The notes under the pieces are model-generated. The model was not told where the DNA came from and made no database searches. It saw only the letters and a program-made list of their open reading frames with translations. Positions 43,348 to 53,603 of a DNA stretch of 64,000 nt are shown one piece after another (within the stretch, counting starts at the first letter, position 1; each line of letters starts with the position of its first letter). The DNA is from Chthoniobacter flavus (lineage in GTDB: Bacteria > Verrucomicrobiota > Verrucomicrobiia > Chthoniobacterales > Chthoniobacteraceae), in contig CAMAUX010000023.1 in assembly GCA_945861435.1 (NCBI GenBank), positions 1-64,000 on the forward strand, written 5' to 3'. Made by a program: the position numbers and the translations under genes.

Positions 43348-44057
43348 ATGTCTGGCGAATATAAGGTCAAGTTGGAGGTCTTCGAAGGCCCCCTCGATTT
43401 GCTGCTCTATCTGATCAAAAAGGACGAGGTCGACATCTACGACATCTCCATCGAAAGGATCACCGAACAGTACCTCGACTTCATGGAGGCCTTCAAAGTG
43501 CTGGACCTCGATGTGGCGGGCGAATTCGTCGTCATGGCCGCCAACCTCATCTACATCAAGAGCCGCAGCCTTCTCCCCACCGATGTCCAACCCCCTGAGG
43601 AAGAGGCTGAGGAGGATGACCCGCGCTGGGAACTCGTCCGACAACTCGTAGAATACAAAAAATTCAAGGACGCCGCCGCGAAACTCGGCCGCCTCGAATT
43701 CGAGCAGTCCAATCTTTTCACAAGACTTTCCGAAGCCGCCCCGCCTCCCGAGCGTCCCCTCGGCGAGGTCAGTGTCTTCGACCTCATCAACGCCTTCAAC
43801 GGCATCCTCAAACGCATCAACCAGAAGGAAGACCTCCGCGAGATCTTCGAGGAAAACTACTCCGTCTCGGACAAGATCGACCTCATTCTGAAATTCATGA
43901 GCTCGGGCGTCGCGCTGCGGTTCACCGAGCTCTTCGCTTCCGCAGCCTCCCGCACGGAGATCGTCGTCACCTTCCTCGCGCTCCTCGAACTCATCCGCCT
44001 CAAACAGGTGCGTGCCGTCCAGGAGGAAGTCTTCGGAGAAATCGAATTGCGACCCGC

Positions 44058-44061
<4 letters not shown>
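43348..44061 (+). CDS. scpA: Segregation and condensation protein A
   Basis: 237 residues; kleisin subunit that bridges Smc heads. The N-terminus YKVKLEVFEGPLDLLLYLIKKDEVDIYDISIERIT and the segment VAGEFVVMAANLIYIKSRSLLP are diagnostic. The C-terminal winged-helix region (IVVTFLALLELIRLKQVRAVQ) is intact. Its stop overlaps the scpB start by 4 nt. Confidence 0.95.
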
Positions 44062-44913
<852 letters not shown>

Positions 44914-44927
<14 letters not shown>

Positions 44928-45990
44928 AGTCCGCAAAAAGATCGACGCGATCGACGACCAACTTCTGCGACTCTTCAAGGAGCGCGCCGATCTGGTGCAC
45001 GAAGTAGGAGTGATCAAAAAAGCCGAGGGCACGGCCATCTACGCTCCGGAACGTGAGGAACAAGTTCTCCGGGGACTCGTAGAAAAAAACCAAACCCTTG
45101 GCGGACGCCTTCCAGAAAAGGCTGTGCGCGCGATCTATCGGGAAATCATGTCTGCCTCCCTGGCGCTGGAGAAGGATCTCACCATCGCCTTCCTAGGGCC
45201 AGAAGCCACCTACACGCACCAAGCTGCGCGCAGCAAGTTCGGCGCGAGCGTCAATTACGCGGCGCAGACCAATATCGCCGACGTGTTCGACCGCGTCGCC
45301 CGCGGTCAGGCGGACTACGGCGTGGTTCCGATCGAGAATTCCACCGAAGGGGCGGTGAACCACACGCTGGACGTGTTCATGGAGAGCGATCTTCGCATCT
45401 GCGCGCAGATCCTTCTCAAGATCGAAAACAACCTCATGGCGCGCTGCGCGCGGGAGGAGATTCAGAAGGTTTACAGTCATCCGCAAGTGTTCGGCCAATG
45501 CCGCAACTGGCTGCGCAACCACCTCAAGGGCGTCGATCTCATCGAGGTTTCCAGCACCACGCGCGCCGCTGAAATGGCCGCCAACGACCCCCACGCAGGA
45601 GCGCTCGCAGGCCGCATGGCCGCAGAGGTGTACAAACTCGAAATCCTCGACTCCTCCATTCAGGACAGCCCCAACAACACGACTCGCTTTCTTGTCATCG
45701 GACACTCCGCGTCTCCGCCCACGGGCAATGACCGCACCTCTCTCATGTTCTGCGTCCAGGACAAACCCGGTGCACTCTTCGCCGCCCTCGAACCTTTCAA
45801 CCGGCTCAAGATCAGCATGAGCAAAATCGAAAGCCGCCCCTCCAAGCGCAAGGTGTGGGAGTACTTCTTCTTCGCCGATGTCGACGGACACGCCAGTGAC
45901 CCGCATTTGCAGGAAGCCATCAGCGACCTCGAGAAGGACTGCAGCTTCGTCAAGATCCTCGGGACCTATCCCAAGCCACCCTCTGCCTGA
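44914..45990 (+). CDS. pheA: Bifunctional chorismate mutase/prephenate dehydratase
   Basis: 358 residues. N-terminal chorismate mutase (VRKKIDAIDDQLLRLFKERADLVHEVGVIK); prephenate dehydratase with FLGPEATYTHQAA, VPIENSTEGAVNHTLD and the NNTTRFLVIG motif; C-terminal ACT domain with the ESRP phenylalanine-binding motif (SKIESRPSKRKVWEYFFF). It makes phenylpyruvate and should be feedback-inhibited by phenylalanine. Its start lies inside the end of scpB (14-nt overlap), an unusual coupling of chromosome-segregation and amino-acid genes. Confidence 0.96.
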
Positions 45991-46325
45991 GCCGCCTGAG
46001 CCGCCTGAGCCCAAGACCAAGGACCGGGTGACGAACTAGCGCCAATCCACTGCGTTTGTCAGACGCGGGCTCCCAAGCCCACAGCGGCGCTGCTGCTTAA
46101 ACGAGCGCAGACTGAATCCCCATCCAGCACTGACCAGAGCATCGATTGAGGATCGCGCAATAGGGTGACACGCCACGCCCAAAAGCTGAGCCCGTTCCGG
46201 GTATCACCGTAATGTGCGACGCCCAATAAGAACCCTGAGTCCCCCCCCGAACAATTCGCCACGATCGAAAACCACCACTCACCCGATCCCACCACCCTCT
46301 CCGCACCCTTTTAAGGAGCCCGCCT
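45991..46325. other. Gene-free convergent gap
   Basis: 335 bp between pheA and the oxidoreductase gene. It begins with three tandem GCCGCCTGA-type units that follow the pheA stop. No gene, terminator with T-run or known RNA was recognised. Confidence 0.45.
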
Positions 46326-47219
46326 TCAAGACCGACGGGAGAGAAAGGTCAGCTCCGCAATTCCCGACTTGTCCAACTCCCCCTTGCCCGCCGCCACCAA
46401 GCGATCGAACTGCGCCTTGGTGGCCTGTGCCAGCGGTAAAACAAGCCCGGCCTCCTCCGCCAGCGCGAGCGCGATCCCGCTGTCCTTGGCCGCATGCGCC
46501 CCGGAAAAGAAGCACGCATGATCCCGGTTCTGCATGTCCTCCCCATCCGTCTGCAGCACGCGTGAATTCGCACCCGTCTGGGAAAAAACCTCGCGCACCA
46601 TTGCCAGATCCAGGCCCAGCGCCTCGGCCAACCCCAGGCCCTCAGCCAGCGCCGCGGTATTCATATTCATCACCATATTCACCAAGGCCTTCAACTGCGC
46701 CGCACGCCCGGTTCCACCCACATGCCGCATCGAAGCGCTCAGAGCCTCCAGCACAGGCCGCGCACGCTCGAAGCTCGAAACCGCCCCGCCGCACATCAAG
46801 TAAAGCGTCCCCTCGCGCGCCTGAGGAATGCTGGAAGCCATGCATGCCTCCAAGACCTCAGCCCCGACTGCACGTGCCCGGCGCTCCACCTCCACATGCA
46901 TGCCGGGACTTACCGTTGCACAGTTCACAAAAAGCCGACCCCCGGCATGCCCGCCCGCCAGCAGCGAGTCACCGCTGGAGCTGAAAATCGCATCCATCGC
47001 CCTGTCATCCGTCACCACCGTAAGGATGATGCTCGCCAGCGCACTCACCTCCGCAAGCCGCTCAGGCACCGCCACTCCCAGTTCCACACCAAGCGCCTCC
47101 GCCGCAGGCCGGTGCGCGTCGTAGACCGCGCTCAAGACGAAACCTTTGTCCTTCAGCCGACGCGCAATGTTGGCGCCCATCCGGCCCGTTCCAACGACTG
47201 CAATCTTCTCTTCGATCAT
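46326..47219 (-). CDS. 3-hydroxyisobutyrate dehydrogenase-family NAD(P)-dependent oxidoreductase
   Basis: 297 residues. N-terminal Rossmann motif IAVVGTGRMGANIARRLKDKG, the conserved substrate-loop region near LFVNCATVSPG, GTLYLMCGG, and the catalytic Lys in AAQLKALVNMVMNMN. The family includes 3-hydroxyisobutyrate, tartronate-semialdehyde and glyoxylate/succinic-semialdehyde reductases; I cannot choose among them. It overlaps the stop of the upstream MBL-fold gene by 4 nt, so the two are coupled and may act on related metabolites. Confidence 0.85.
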   Translation of the reverse strand: MIEEKIAVVGTGRMGANIARRLKDKGFVLSAVYDAHRPAAEALGVELGVAVPERLAEVSALASIILTVVTDDRAMDAIFSSSGDSLLAGGHAGGRLFVNCATVSPGMHVEVERRARAVGAEVLEACMASSIPQAREGTLYLMCGGAVSSFERARPVLEALSASMRHVGGTGRAAQLKALVNMVMNMNTAALAEGLGLAEALGLDLAMVREVFSQTGANSRVLQTDGEDMQNRDHACFFSGAHAAKDSGIALALAEEAGLVLPLAQATKAQFDRLVAAGKGELDKSGIAELTFLSRRS

Positions 47220-48064
47220 GGGGTGTGGGGAGAGGTGAATTCAGAAGCAAAAAACGGGTTGTGTTTGCGCTCCTCCCCCACCGTCGTCAGGGGACCGTGC
47301 CCGGGACACAGCACCGTATTCTCCGGCAGCCTCAAAATCTTCTGGCGGTTGTTGCGTAGCGCGTCCTCGTAGGACACGCCACCGCCCCCCATCGATCCGG
47401 CAAAGATCGAATCTCCCACGATTGCCACAGGACGCGCGAGTCCGTTGACCACATAACTCATCCCCCCCAGCGAATGGCCCGAGGTCAGCAGCGTATCCAC
47501 TGAAAGCCGCCCGATCTGGAACGTCGCACCATCCTGCAACGGTTGCGCACCCTCCACAGGCTCCAAAGCGCTCACCAAGGCAGGCGCCCCAGTCTTCTCA
47601 CGCAACCGGTCCAGATCGAAGATGTGGTCGCCGTGACTATGGGTAATCGCGATCAGGCTCAGGCGCAGCCCGCGCGCTGCCAGAAACTCAAGCATCACCG
47701 AGCAATCGGAGCCCGTGTCAAAAGCCGCCGCCGCCTTCGAAACAGGATCCCACACCACATACGCGTTCACGCACATGTCATCAAAGGGCGTGTTGAACTG
47801 CGCCAAACCTTCCACAGCCACCGCCGCGGGATAAAAGCTCCTGCGCCCCGATTCCACGAGCGCACCGGGATCCAACCCCAGCACCGGAGCGATCTTGCGC
47901 GCAGCCACCTCGTTGAACTGCCCCTCCCTCAAACACTGAATCTCCAGCGCCGCGATTCCGGTTCGCTCAGCCAGTTCCACGTCCCCCAGACGCAGCCCCC
48001 TCATGGCCTTGGAAATGATGTCGTTGAAGTGATCCTCGAGCGGAATGGGCGATGTTTGAGGCAT
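47216..48064 (-). CDS. Metallo-beta-lactamase-fold hydrolase with N-terminal HTH-like domain
   Basis: 282 residues from ATG 48064. Residues about 10-70 (MRGLRLGDVELAERTGIAALEI, then LREGQFNEVAARKIAPVLGLD) look like an XRE-type helix-turn-helix. The glyoxalase II-like MBL domain then has THSHGDHIFD (HxHxDH metal site), a second metal His in TSGHSLGG, the Asp in VGDSIFAGSMG, and the final His in CPGHGPLTTVGEE. It may hydrolyse a thioester such as a glutathione-type conjugate. A DNA-binding-like domain joined to this enzyme is unusual. Confidence 0.85.
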   Translation of the reverse strand: MPQTSPIPLEDHFNDIISKAMRGLRLGDVELAERTGIAALEIQCLREGQFNEVAARKIAPVLGLDPGALVESGRRSFYPAAVAVEGLAQFNTPFDDMCVNAYVVWDPVSKAAAAFDTGSDCSVMLEFLAARGLRLSLIAITHSHGDHIFDLDRLREKTGAPALVSALEPVEGAQPLQDGATFQIGRLSVDTLLTSGHSLGGMSYVVNGLARPVAIVGDSIFAGSMGGGGVSYEDALRNNRQKILRLPENTVLCPGHGPLTTVGEERKHNPFFASEFTSPHTP

Positions 48065-48160
48065 GGCGAGCGTTGGCAACCGTTAACAGCATCGTGCGAG
48101 CGCTGTCCAGCGGACGCATGCCACCCCAGCCCACAAACACACCCAATCACCAAAGCGCCA

Positions 48161-48264
48161 CACTCGCTTTGCACTCGCCTTGCACTCGCCTTGCACTCGC
48201 CTTGCACTAGCTCCGCACTAGCTCTGCACTAGCTCCGCACTAGCTCTGCACTAGCTCCGCACTA
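48161..48264. repeat. 11-bp tandem repeat array
   Basis: About nine units. The first block is TCGCCTTGCAC (four copies with one variant), passing into alternating TAGCTCCGCAC and TAGCTCTGCAC units. The array runs into the end of the MFS gene and supplies its TAG stop codon. The 11-bp period is close to one helical turn. Confidence 0.93.
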
Positions 48265-49482
48265 GCTCTGCGGCACCGGACTCGCGCTCGGCTCAGCCTT
48301 CCGCTGAGGAGACACCATCGCAACAAGGAAAAATGTCACCACCAGCAACCCCGCCCCCACCCAGAAAGGCACCCGCCCGTAATGCGCATCCACGCTTTCA
48401 AACTCCAACAACCAAAACGCCATGGAGAACCCCGCAAACCGCCCCAGACTTCCCGAGGATTGCATCAACCCCAGCACGCGTCCCTGGGCCCGTGCCGATG
48501 TGTGCCGCGAAACCAATCCGTTGAGCATCGGCGTGATGAACCCATTGCCCAGAGCCAACCCCACGCACACCCACATCACCCGTGGCACCGAGCCCGCCAT
48601 CGGCAGCAGAAACAAACTCAGTGAAAGCACCGCCGCCCCAATCAGCGCCAGTTGCTTTTCAATCGGACGCCTCATCAACCGCCGCACCAATCCGCCTTGG
48701 ATGAAAATCCCAAGCACCCCGATATAAGCCAGCAGGTATCCGATATCGTCCTTCGCCAGCCCAAAGTGCTTCTTGCAGAATACCGCAAACAGCGCCGTCA
48801 TGATCGAGAACCCCGTGATCGATGTCAGATAGGCCAGAAGGATCAGCCCGATCATCGTCCCGTGTTCCGCACGAAACACCTCCCCCAAAGTCGCCCGCTC
48901 GTCCGCCCGGTTCTCCTTTGAATGAGTCTCCGGCAGGAATCGCATCACCAACACCGCATTGAGCAGCGCAAGGCCCGCCGCCACATAGAACGGCGTCGAA
49001 AAACCGTACCTCTCGCTCAGCACCCCGCCCATCGCCGGCCCAAACACGAACCCGAGCCCGAACGCAGCCCCGATCAACGCCATCGACTTGGAACGCTGAT
49101 CCGGCGGGGTCACATCCGCAATGCACGCCTGCGCCGTGGCAATATTACCACCACTGATCCCATCGATAATCCGCCCAAGGAACAGCATCGCAAGAGTCTG
49201 TGCCGCCCCGAGGATCGCGAAACCCGCCGCCGTCCCGAGGATGCTCACCACGAGCACCGGCTTGCGCCCCACCCGGTCCGAGATCTTCCCGAACACTGGC
49301 GCGAAAACGAGCTGCAACAGCGAGTAAATCCCCATCAACAATCCCATGGCCAGGGGACTCGCCCCAAAACGGCCCTCCTCCACGGAAAGCGGCAGGATCG
49401 GCAGCACGATGCCGAAGCCCACCATGTCGATGAAGATTGTGAGGAAGATGAGCCCGAGGGGGGACTTGGGTTTTTGCGACAT
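48262..49482 (-). CDS. MFS efflux transporter (TetA/multidrug type)
   Basis: 406 residues, 12 predicted helices. MFS motif A between helices 2 and 3 reads FGKISDRVGRKPVLV. SPLGLIFLTIFIDMVGFGIVLPILPL is the typical first helix of the TCR/Tet (DHA1) subfamily, and PAMGGVLSERYG is motif C-like. It is likely a proton-coupled drug or metabolite exporter; the substrate is unknown. The stop codon falls in the 11-bp tandem repeat. Confidence 0.9.
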   Translation of the reverse strand: MSQKPKSPLGLIFLTIFIDMVGFGIVLPILPLSVEEGRFGASPLAMGLLMGIYSLLQLVFAPVFGKISDRVGRKPVLVVSILGTAAGFAILGAAQTLAMLFLGRIIDGISGGNIATAQACIADVTPPDQRSKSMALIGAAFGLGFVFGPAMGGVLSERYGFSTPFYVAAGLALLNAVLVMRFLPETHSKENRADERATLGEVFRAEHGTMIGLILLAYLTSITGFSIMTALFAVFCKKHFGLAKDDIGYLLAYIGVLGIFIQGGLVRRLMRRPIEKQLALIGAAVLSLSLFLLPMAGSVPRVMWVCVGLALGNGFITPMLNGLVSRHTSARAQGRVLGLMQSSGSLGRFAGFSMAFWLLEFESVDAHYGRVPFWVGAGLLVVTFFLVAMVSPQRKAEPSASPVPQS

Positions 49483-49723
49483 GTCGGCCTTGAAAGAAAG
49501 GTGGCCGGCGCCTCAGGAGCAAGACTCTTTCCCTCCCACCCGATCCGCCACCGCCCCACGGAAAAGCCGCTCGCCAAGGCGCGATCTCAGATTCCCTGCT
49601 CCATGGTGCCTCGCGAATGAGCACCACAACGGCCAGACCTCAAAGCCCGTGCATTTGAATGCACAGCGAATGAGCGCCCCACAGGCCAACACTGGCCCGT
49701 ATTCGCCTCTCTCTCCGAGAGGT

Positions 49724-49963
49724 CTAATGGCAGCCGCAGCCCGTCCCACAACTCCCGCCACTCCCACCCACCGCACCACCACCGGACGCCGACGCCGCTC
49801 CCATAGACTTCGCCGCGTAACCGTACCCGCCCAAAATCACCCTCCGGATCGACTCCCCCGTCTCGGGATGCCGCTCCAGCGGCTTCTCCTTCATGCTCTG
49901 CTGGATTTCAAAGCGCCGCACAGGCTTCGACGCATCGGTGGTCTCGTAAACGTAGGTGGCCAT
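49724..49963 (-). CDS. Small FmdB-like protein with Cys-rich tail
   Basis: 79 residues from ATG 49963. MATYVYETTDASKPVRRFEIQQSM and HPETGESIRRVILGGYGY follow the FmdB pattern, but the paired CxxC zinc ligands at the usual positions are missing. The C-terminus is Gly/Ser-rich and ends CGTGCGCH, which could bind a metal instead. The long frame upstream is a shadow of the propeller gene. Function unknown. Confidence 0.7.
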   Translation of the reverse strand: MATYVYETTDASKPVRRFEIQQSMKEKPLERHPETGESIRRVILGGYGYAAKSMGAASASGGGAVGGSGGSCGTGCGCH

Positions 49964-50099
49964 ACCCGCTATTCTGATGCGAATCGGCTTCCAATTCAAT
50001 CCCCCCCCACAACGCCGCCGCTCCACGCGTACGCACCCGCCCTCCATTCCCACGAAATCGAGTTGCAGCACCCCGCCGCATTCCCGACCCTCACACCCC

Positions 50100-51359
50100 A
50101 TGAAGCGCTCTTCTCCACGGCCCCCCGCTCCATCGCTGCGCAACATCGCCTCGGTTGCCATCCTCGCCGCCACGCTCTCCGCCTCACACGCCGCAGACTG
50201 GCAACACTTCCGCCCCACCGACTGGCCCCATTTCCGCGGCACCACCATGGATGGCACCACCACGGAAACGCTCCCCGTCGAAAAAGGGAGCCTTCGCGAG
50301 CTTTGGAAAACCAACGTGGGCACCGGTTCCTCCGGGGCGGTCATCGCGGGTCCACACGCCTTCACCCTCGGCAATCGCAACGGACGCGACACCGTCCTCT
50401 GCATCGATGCGCGTTCGGGCCGCGTTCTCTGGCAGCACGAATACACCGCCCCTCTCGACAAGCGGATGTTCGAAGGCGGCCCCGCCGCCACACCCACCGT
50501 CGACGGCTCCCGCCTCTACACGCTCGGCCACCAGGGCGAGCTGCACTGCCTGGATGCCACCTCCGGGAAACTCCTCTGGCAGCACCATCTCCAGCGCGAC
50601 TTCGGCGGCATCCGCCCCCAGTGGGGCTACTCCGGATCCCCCACCGTCGAGGGACAGACGCTCCTTCTCGATGTCGGCGGCAAGGCCTCCTCCACCGTCG
50701 CCTTGGATAAAACCACCGGCAAACTCCTCTGGCAGTCCGGCTCCGATGAAGCCGGCTACGCATCGCCCCTCGTCGCCACTCTCGAAGGCAAACGCACCCT
50801 CCTCGTCTTCAAAGCCCGCGCCCTCGTCGGACTCGACCCCGCCTCCGGCTCCGAACGCTTCCGCATCCCGTGGAAAACCAGTTACGACGTCAACTCCGCC
50901 ACCCCCCTCGTATTCGGCAACCACGTCTTCCTCTCCAGCGGCTACGGCAACGGCTGCGCGCTCTTCGAGGCAAAGGAGGGCAGACTCGTCGAACGCTGGC
51001 ACAACAAGAACCTCCGCGCCCATGTGACCAGCCCCGTCCACTGGAATGGCCGCATCTTCGGCATCGACGGCCAGGCCGAACCACGCGCCCCACTCGTCTG
51101 CCTCGATGCCGCCACTGGCGCCCTTCTTTGGAGCCAGAAAAACATCAGCGGCTCCGTCATCGTCGCTGCTGGAAAACTCATCGTCCTCAGCGAGCGCGGC
51201 GAACTCCTCGTTGCGCCGGCCGATGGCGACTCCTTCCGCCCCTCCCTGCGCCAGCAAATCCTCGGCGGCCGCTCATGGGTCCAGCCCTCGCTGGCCAACG
51301 GCTGCCTCCTGCTCCGCAACAACCAAGGCGACCTCGTCGCTCTCGACACCGCTCCCTGA
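50100..51359 (+). CDS. Secreted PQQ-like beta-propeller repeat protein
   Basis: 419 residues from ATG 50100 (MKRSSPRPPAPSLRNIASVAILAATLSASHA, a signal peptide). The mature part starts DWPHFRGTTMDG, the common opening of this family. Several blades carry the PQQ-repeat signature (VLCIDARSGRVLWQHEY, LHCLDATSGKLLWQHHL, VALDKTTGKLLWQSG). These are abundant in PVC bacteria and mostly have no known substrate; PQQ binding is not proven. It lies 28 bp upstream of surE on the same strand. Confidence 0.85.
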   Translation: MKRSSPRPPAPSLRNIASVAILAATLSASHAADWQHFRPTDWPHFRGTTMDGTTTETLPVEKGSLRELWKTNVGTGSSGAVIAGPHAFTLGNRNGRDTVLCIDARSGRVLWQHEYTAPLDKRMFEGGPAATPTVDGSRLYTLGHQGELHCLDATSGKLLWQHHLQRDFGGIRPQWGYSGSPTVEGQTLLLDVGGKASSTVALDKTTGKLLWQSGSDEAGYASPLVATLEGKRTLLVFKARALVGLDPASGSERFRIPWKTSYDVNSATPLVFGNHVFLSSGYGNGCALFEAKEGRLVERWHNKNLRAHVTSPVHWNGRIFGIDGQAEPRAPLVCLDAATGALLWSQKNISGSVIVAAGKLIVLSERGELLVAPADGDSFRPSLRQQILGGRSWVQPSLANGCLLLRNNQGDLVALDTAP

Positions 51360-51387
51360 GCACCAAAAACCCCACCATCACCACCCC

Positions 51388-52074
51388 ATGAAATTTCTCG
51401 TCAGCAACGACGACGGCATCGACGCACCCGGCATCCGAACCCTCTGGGAGGTCGCCAAAACCCTCGGCAACCCCGTGCTCGTCGCACCCGCCGGCCCCCA
51501 GTCCGGCGTCAGTCACACCGTCTCGTGGGAGAAACCCGTGCGCATCGAGGAACGTGGCGCCCGCGAATACGCCGTCCACGGCACCCCCGCAGACTGCACC
51601 CGCATGGGATTGCTCCACCTCGCCCCGGACACCCAGTGGGTGCTCAGCGGCATCAACCACGGCGGCAATCTCGGCGCCGACGTCCACTACTCGGGCACCG
51701 TCGCCGCCGTGCGCGAAGCCGTGCTCCACGGCATCCCGGGCATCGCACTCTCCCATTTCCACGCGCGCGGCCGCGAACTGGACTGGAAACGCGCCAGCCA
51801 ATGGGTGCGCCCCGTCCTCGCAGACCTCCTCTCGCGCTCCGTCGAGCCCGGCCTCTTCTACAACGTCAACCTCCCCCACCTAGAAACCCACGCGCCCGAC
51901 CCGCAGGTCGTCTTCTGCGGTCTGGATCCCAGCCCCCTCCCCCTCAGCTACCGCCACGAAAACGGCGCCCACCTCTACGACGGCGACTACCAAAACCGCC
52001 GCCGCATCGCCGATGCCGACGTCGACACCTGCTTCCGCGGCTCCATCAGCGTCAGCGTGGTCAGGCTCTTCTAA
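51388..52074 (+). CDS. surE: 5'/3'-nucleotidase SurE
   Basis: 228 residues. MKFLVSNDDGIDAPGIRTLW holds the Asp-Asp metal ligands of the family (NDDG). VAPAGPQSGVSHTVSW and LSGINHGGNLGADVHYSGTVAAVREAV contain the conserved Ser and Asn ligands. It dephosphorylates nucleoside monophosphates and is metal-dependent. It is slightly shorter than the E. coli protein (253). Probably co-transcribed with the propeller gene. Confidence 0.95.
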   Translation: MKFLVSNDDGIDAPGIRTLWEVAKTLGNPVLVAPAGPQSGVSHTVSWEKPVRIEERGAREYAVHGTPADCTRMGLLHLAPDTQWVLSGINHGGNLGADVHYSGTVAAVREAVLHGIPGIALSHFHARGRELDWKRASQWVRPVLADLLSRSVEPGLFYNVNLPHLETHAPDPQVVFCGLDPSPLPLSYRHENGAHLYDGDYQNRRRIADADVDTCFRGSISVSVVRLF

Positions 52075-52610
52075 GTTCGTGCGCGGGCGCAACCCAGCAT
52101 GAGTGGGCCCCAGCCACCATGCTCAACGCGCGCCCCGAAGCGTGCAGACCTCGCTGTAAGGTTTCTGAAAAACCAAGACAGAGACGGACTACGCACCTCA
52201 CTTTGCGCGGATGCGCAAGAAGGCCGGCGGCGCCCCTTCAAATACCACGGCGAAGCCCCTTATCTCAGTGCCATTCACGCCCGACCGGTAAAACGCAGGA
52301 GAAAAGGCGCTCCATTCGCAAACACAGGTCCCCTGCTATCTAATGTCCCCTCGCGCACGCGCGGGCCGCATCGCTGAACCCAGTGCCACTCGATACCGAC
52401 CTGCGTCCCCTCGTGCACGCGCGGGCCGCATCCTGACTATCATCCCATCTCACTACCAACGCTCCACCCATTACATTCACAAAAACAAACGCGCCACCCC
52501 CCTCCAGCAATCATCCCCATCCTACGCGCCCCTTATTAAATCCCCCCACATCCCACACACTCCCCCACCCGCGCATTGACTAACCAACCCAACCCGCTCC
52601 TCATCACCCC
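52075..52610. other. Gene-free stretch with a 28-bp direct repeat
   Basis: 536 bp with no credible gene. It carries two copies of a 28-bp sequence starting GTCCCCTCGCGCACGCGCGG at 52345-52372 and 52405-52432 (one mismatch, period 60). From about 52440 it becomes AT-richer before the monooxygenase gene, where that gene's promoter probably lies. Confidence 0.55.
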
Positions 52611-52931
52611 ATGATCCACGTCCTCGCTCTCATCGAACTCCACCCCGGCACCCGCGAAAAGTTCCTTCACGAATTCCACGCCCTCATCCCCCTCGTCCAC
52701 GCAGAACACGGCTGCATCGAGTACGGCTCCGCCATCGACTGCCCCACCGCCATCCCGGTCCAAAGCCTCCTCGGCAACGACTCCGTCATGGTCGTCGAAA
52801 AATGGTCCGACACCGCCGCTCTCGAAGCCCACCTCACCGCCCCTCACATGACCGACTACCGCACCAAAGTGCGCGACTTCGTCAAAACCGTCAGTCTCCG
52901 CATCCTCCGGCCCAGCACCGACGCGGCCTGA
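52611..52931 (+). CDS. Antibiotic-biosynthesis-monooxygenase-domain protein (YgiN-like)
   Basis: 106 residues with the dimeric alpha+beta barrel pattern: IHVLALIELHPGTREKFLHEFHALIP, EHGCIEYGSAID, VVEKWSDTAALEAHLTAPHM. The family includes quinol monooxygenases and heme-degrading relatives. The His/Trp-containing strand VVEKW is the usual core motif. It is followed by the DUF421 gene 34 bp downstream. Confidence 0.85.
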   Translation: MIHVLALIELHPGTREKFLHEFHALIPLVHAEHGCIEYGSAIDCPTAIPVQSLLGNDSVMVVEKWSDTAALEAHLTAPHMTDYRTKVRDFVKTVSLRILRPSTDAA

Positions 52932-52965
52932 TTACCGACACGCTCCTCTTACCCGCAACCTCACC

Positions 52966-53463
52966 GTGGAAACCCCACCCGTCTCGATGTGGAACCTCAC
53001 CGTCTCCTGGCCCGAACTCATCGTCCGCAGCCTCATCGTCTACGTCTTCCTCCTCATCCTCCTGCGCATGACGGGCAAACGCCAGATCGGTCAACTCGCC
53101 CCCTTCGACCTCGTCCTCCTTCTCGTCCTCTCCAACGCCGTTCAGAACTCCATGAACGGCGGCGATAACTCCGTCACCGGCGGCCTCGTCTCCGCCGCCA
53201 CACTGGTCGCTCTCAACTGCCTCGTGAGCTTCCTCACCTTCCGCAGCAAGACCATGGAAGCCCTCATCGAGGGGCGTCCCGAAATCCTCATCCACAACGG
53301 CGTCCTCTTCGACTCCGTCATGCGCACCGCAAAGATCACCCACCACGAACTCGCCGCCGCTCTGCGCCAAGGTGGCTGCCTTTCCGTCGACGACGTCCAC
53401 ACCGCCGTGCTCGAAAACAACGGCTCCATCAGCGTCGTTTCCAAAAGCAAAGTCGCCGCTTGA
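52966..53463 (+). CDS. DUF421 (YetF-like) membrane protein
   Basis: 165 residues from GTG 52966 (ATG 52987 is an alternative). Two or three N-terminal helices (LIVRSLIVYVFLLILLRMTGKRQIGQLAPFDLVLLLVLSNAVQNSM) contain the conserved RMTGKRQIGQ and PFDLVLLLVLSNAVQ motifs of the family. A cytosolic alpha/beta domain follows (EGRPEILIHNGVL; HHELAAALRQGGCLSVDDVHTAVLENNGSISVV). The physiological role is unknown. Confidence 0.88.
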   Translation: METPPVSMWNLTVSWPELIVRSLIVYVFLLILLRMTGKRQIGQLAPFDLVLLLVLSNAVQNSMNGGDNSVTGGLVSAATLVALNCLVSFLTFRSKTMEALIEGRPEILIHNGVLFDSVMRTAKITHHELAAALRQGGCLSVDDVHTAVLENNGSISVVSKSKVAA

Positions 53464-53603
53464 TAGCGCGGGTGCCAACACCCACCGCTTCCACCTCCAC
53501 GGACAAACCGAGGAAAATGCCGGTAACCGTCTGATCCAGCACCAGCCTTTCCCCCAAGCCTGCTCCACCCCAAAAACTCGCGAGCAACAGGCTCCGACTC
53601 CGC

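Noticed and set aside
50184-51257. 357-residue acidic minus-strand frame opposite the propeller protein
   Set aside because: Composition is typical of an antisense shadow; the plus-strand gene has a signal peptide and clear PQQ-type repeats.
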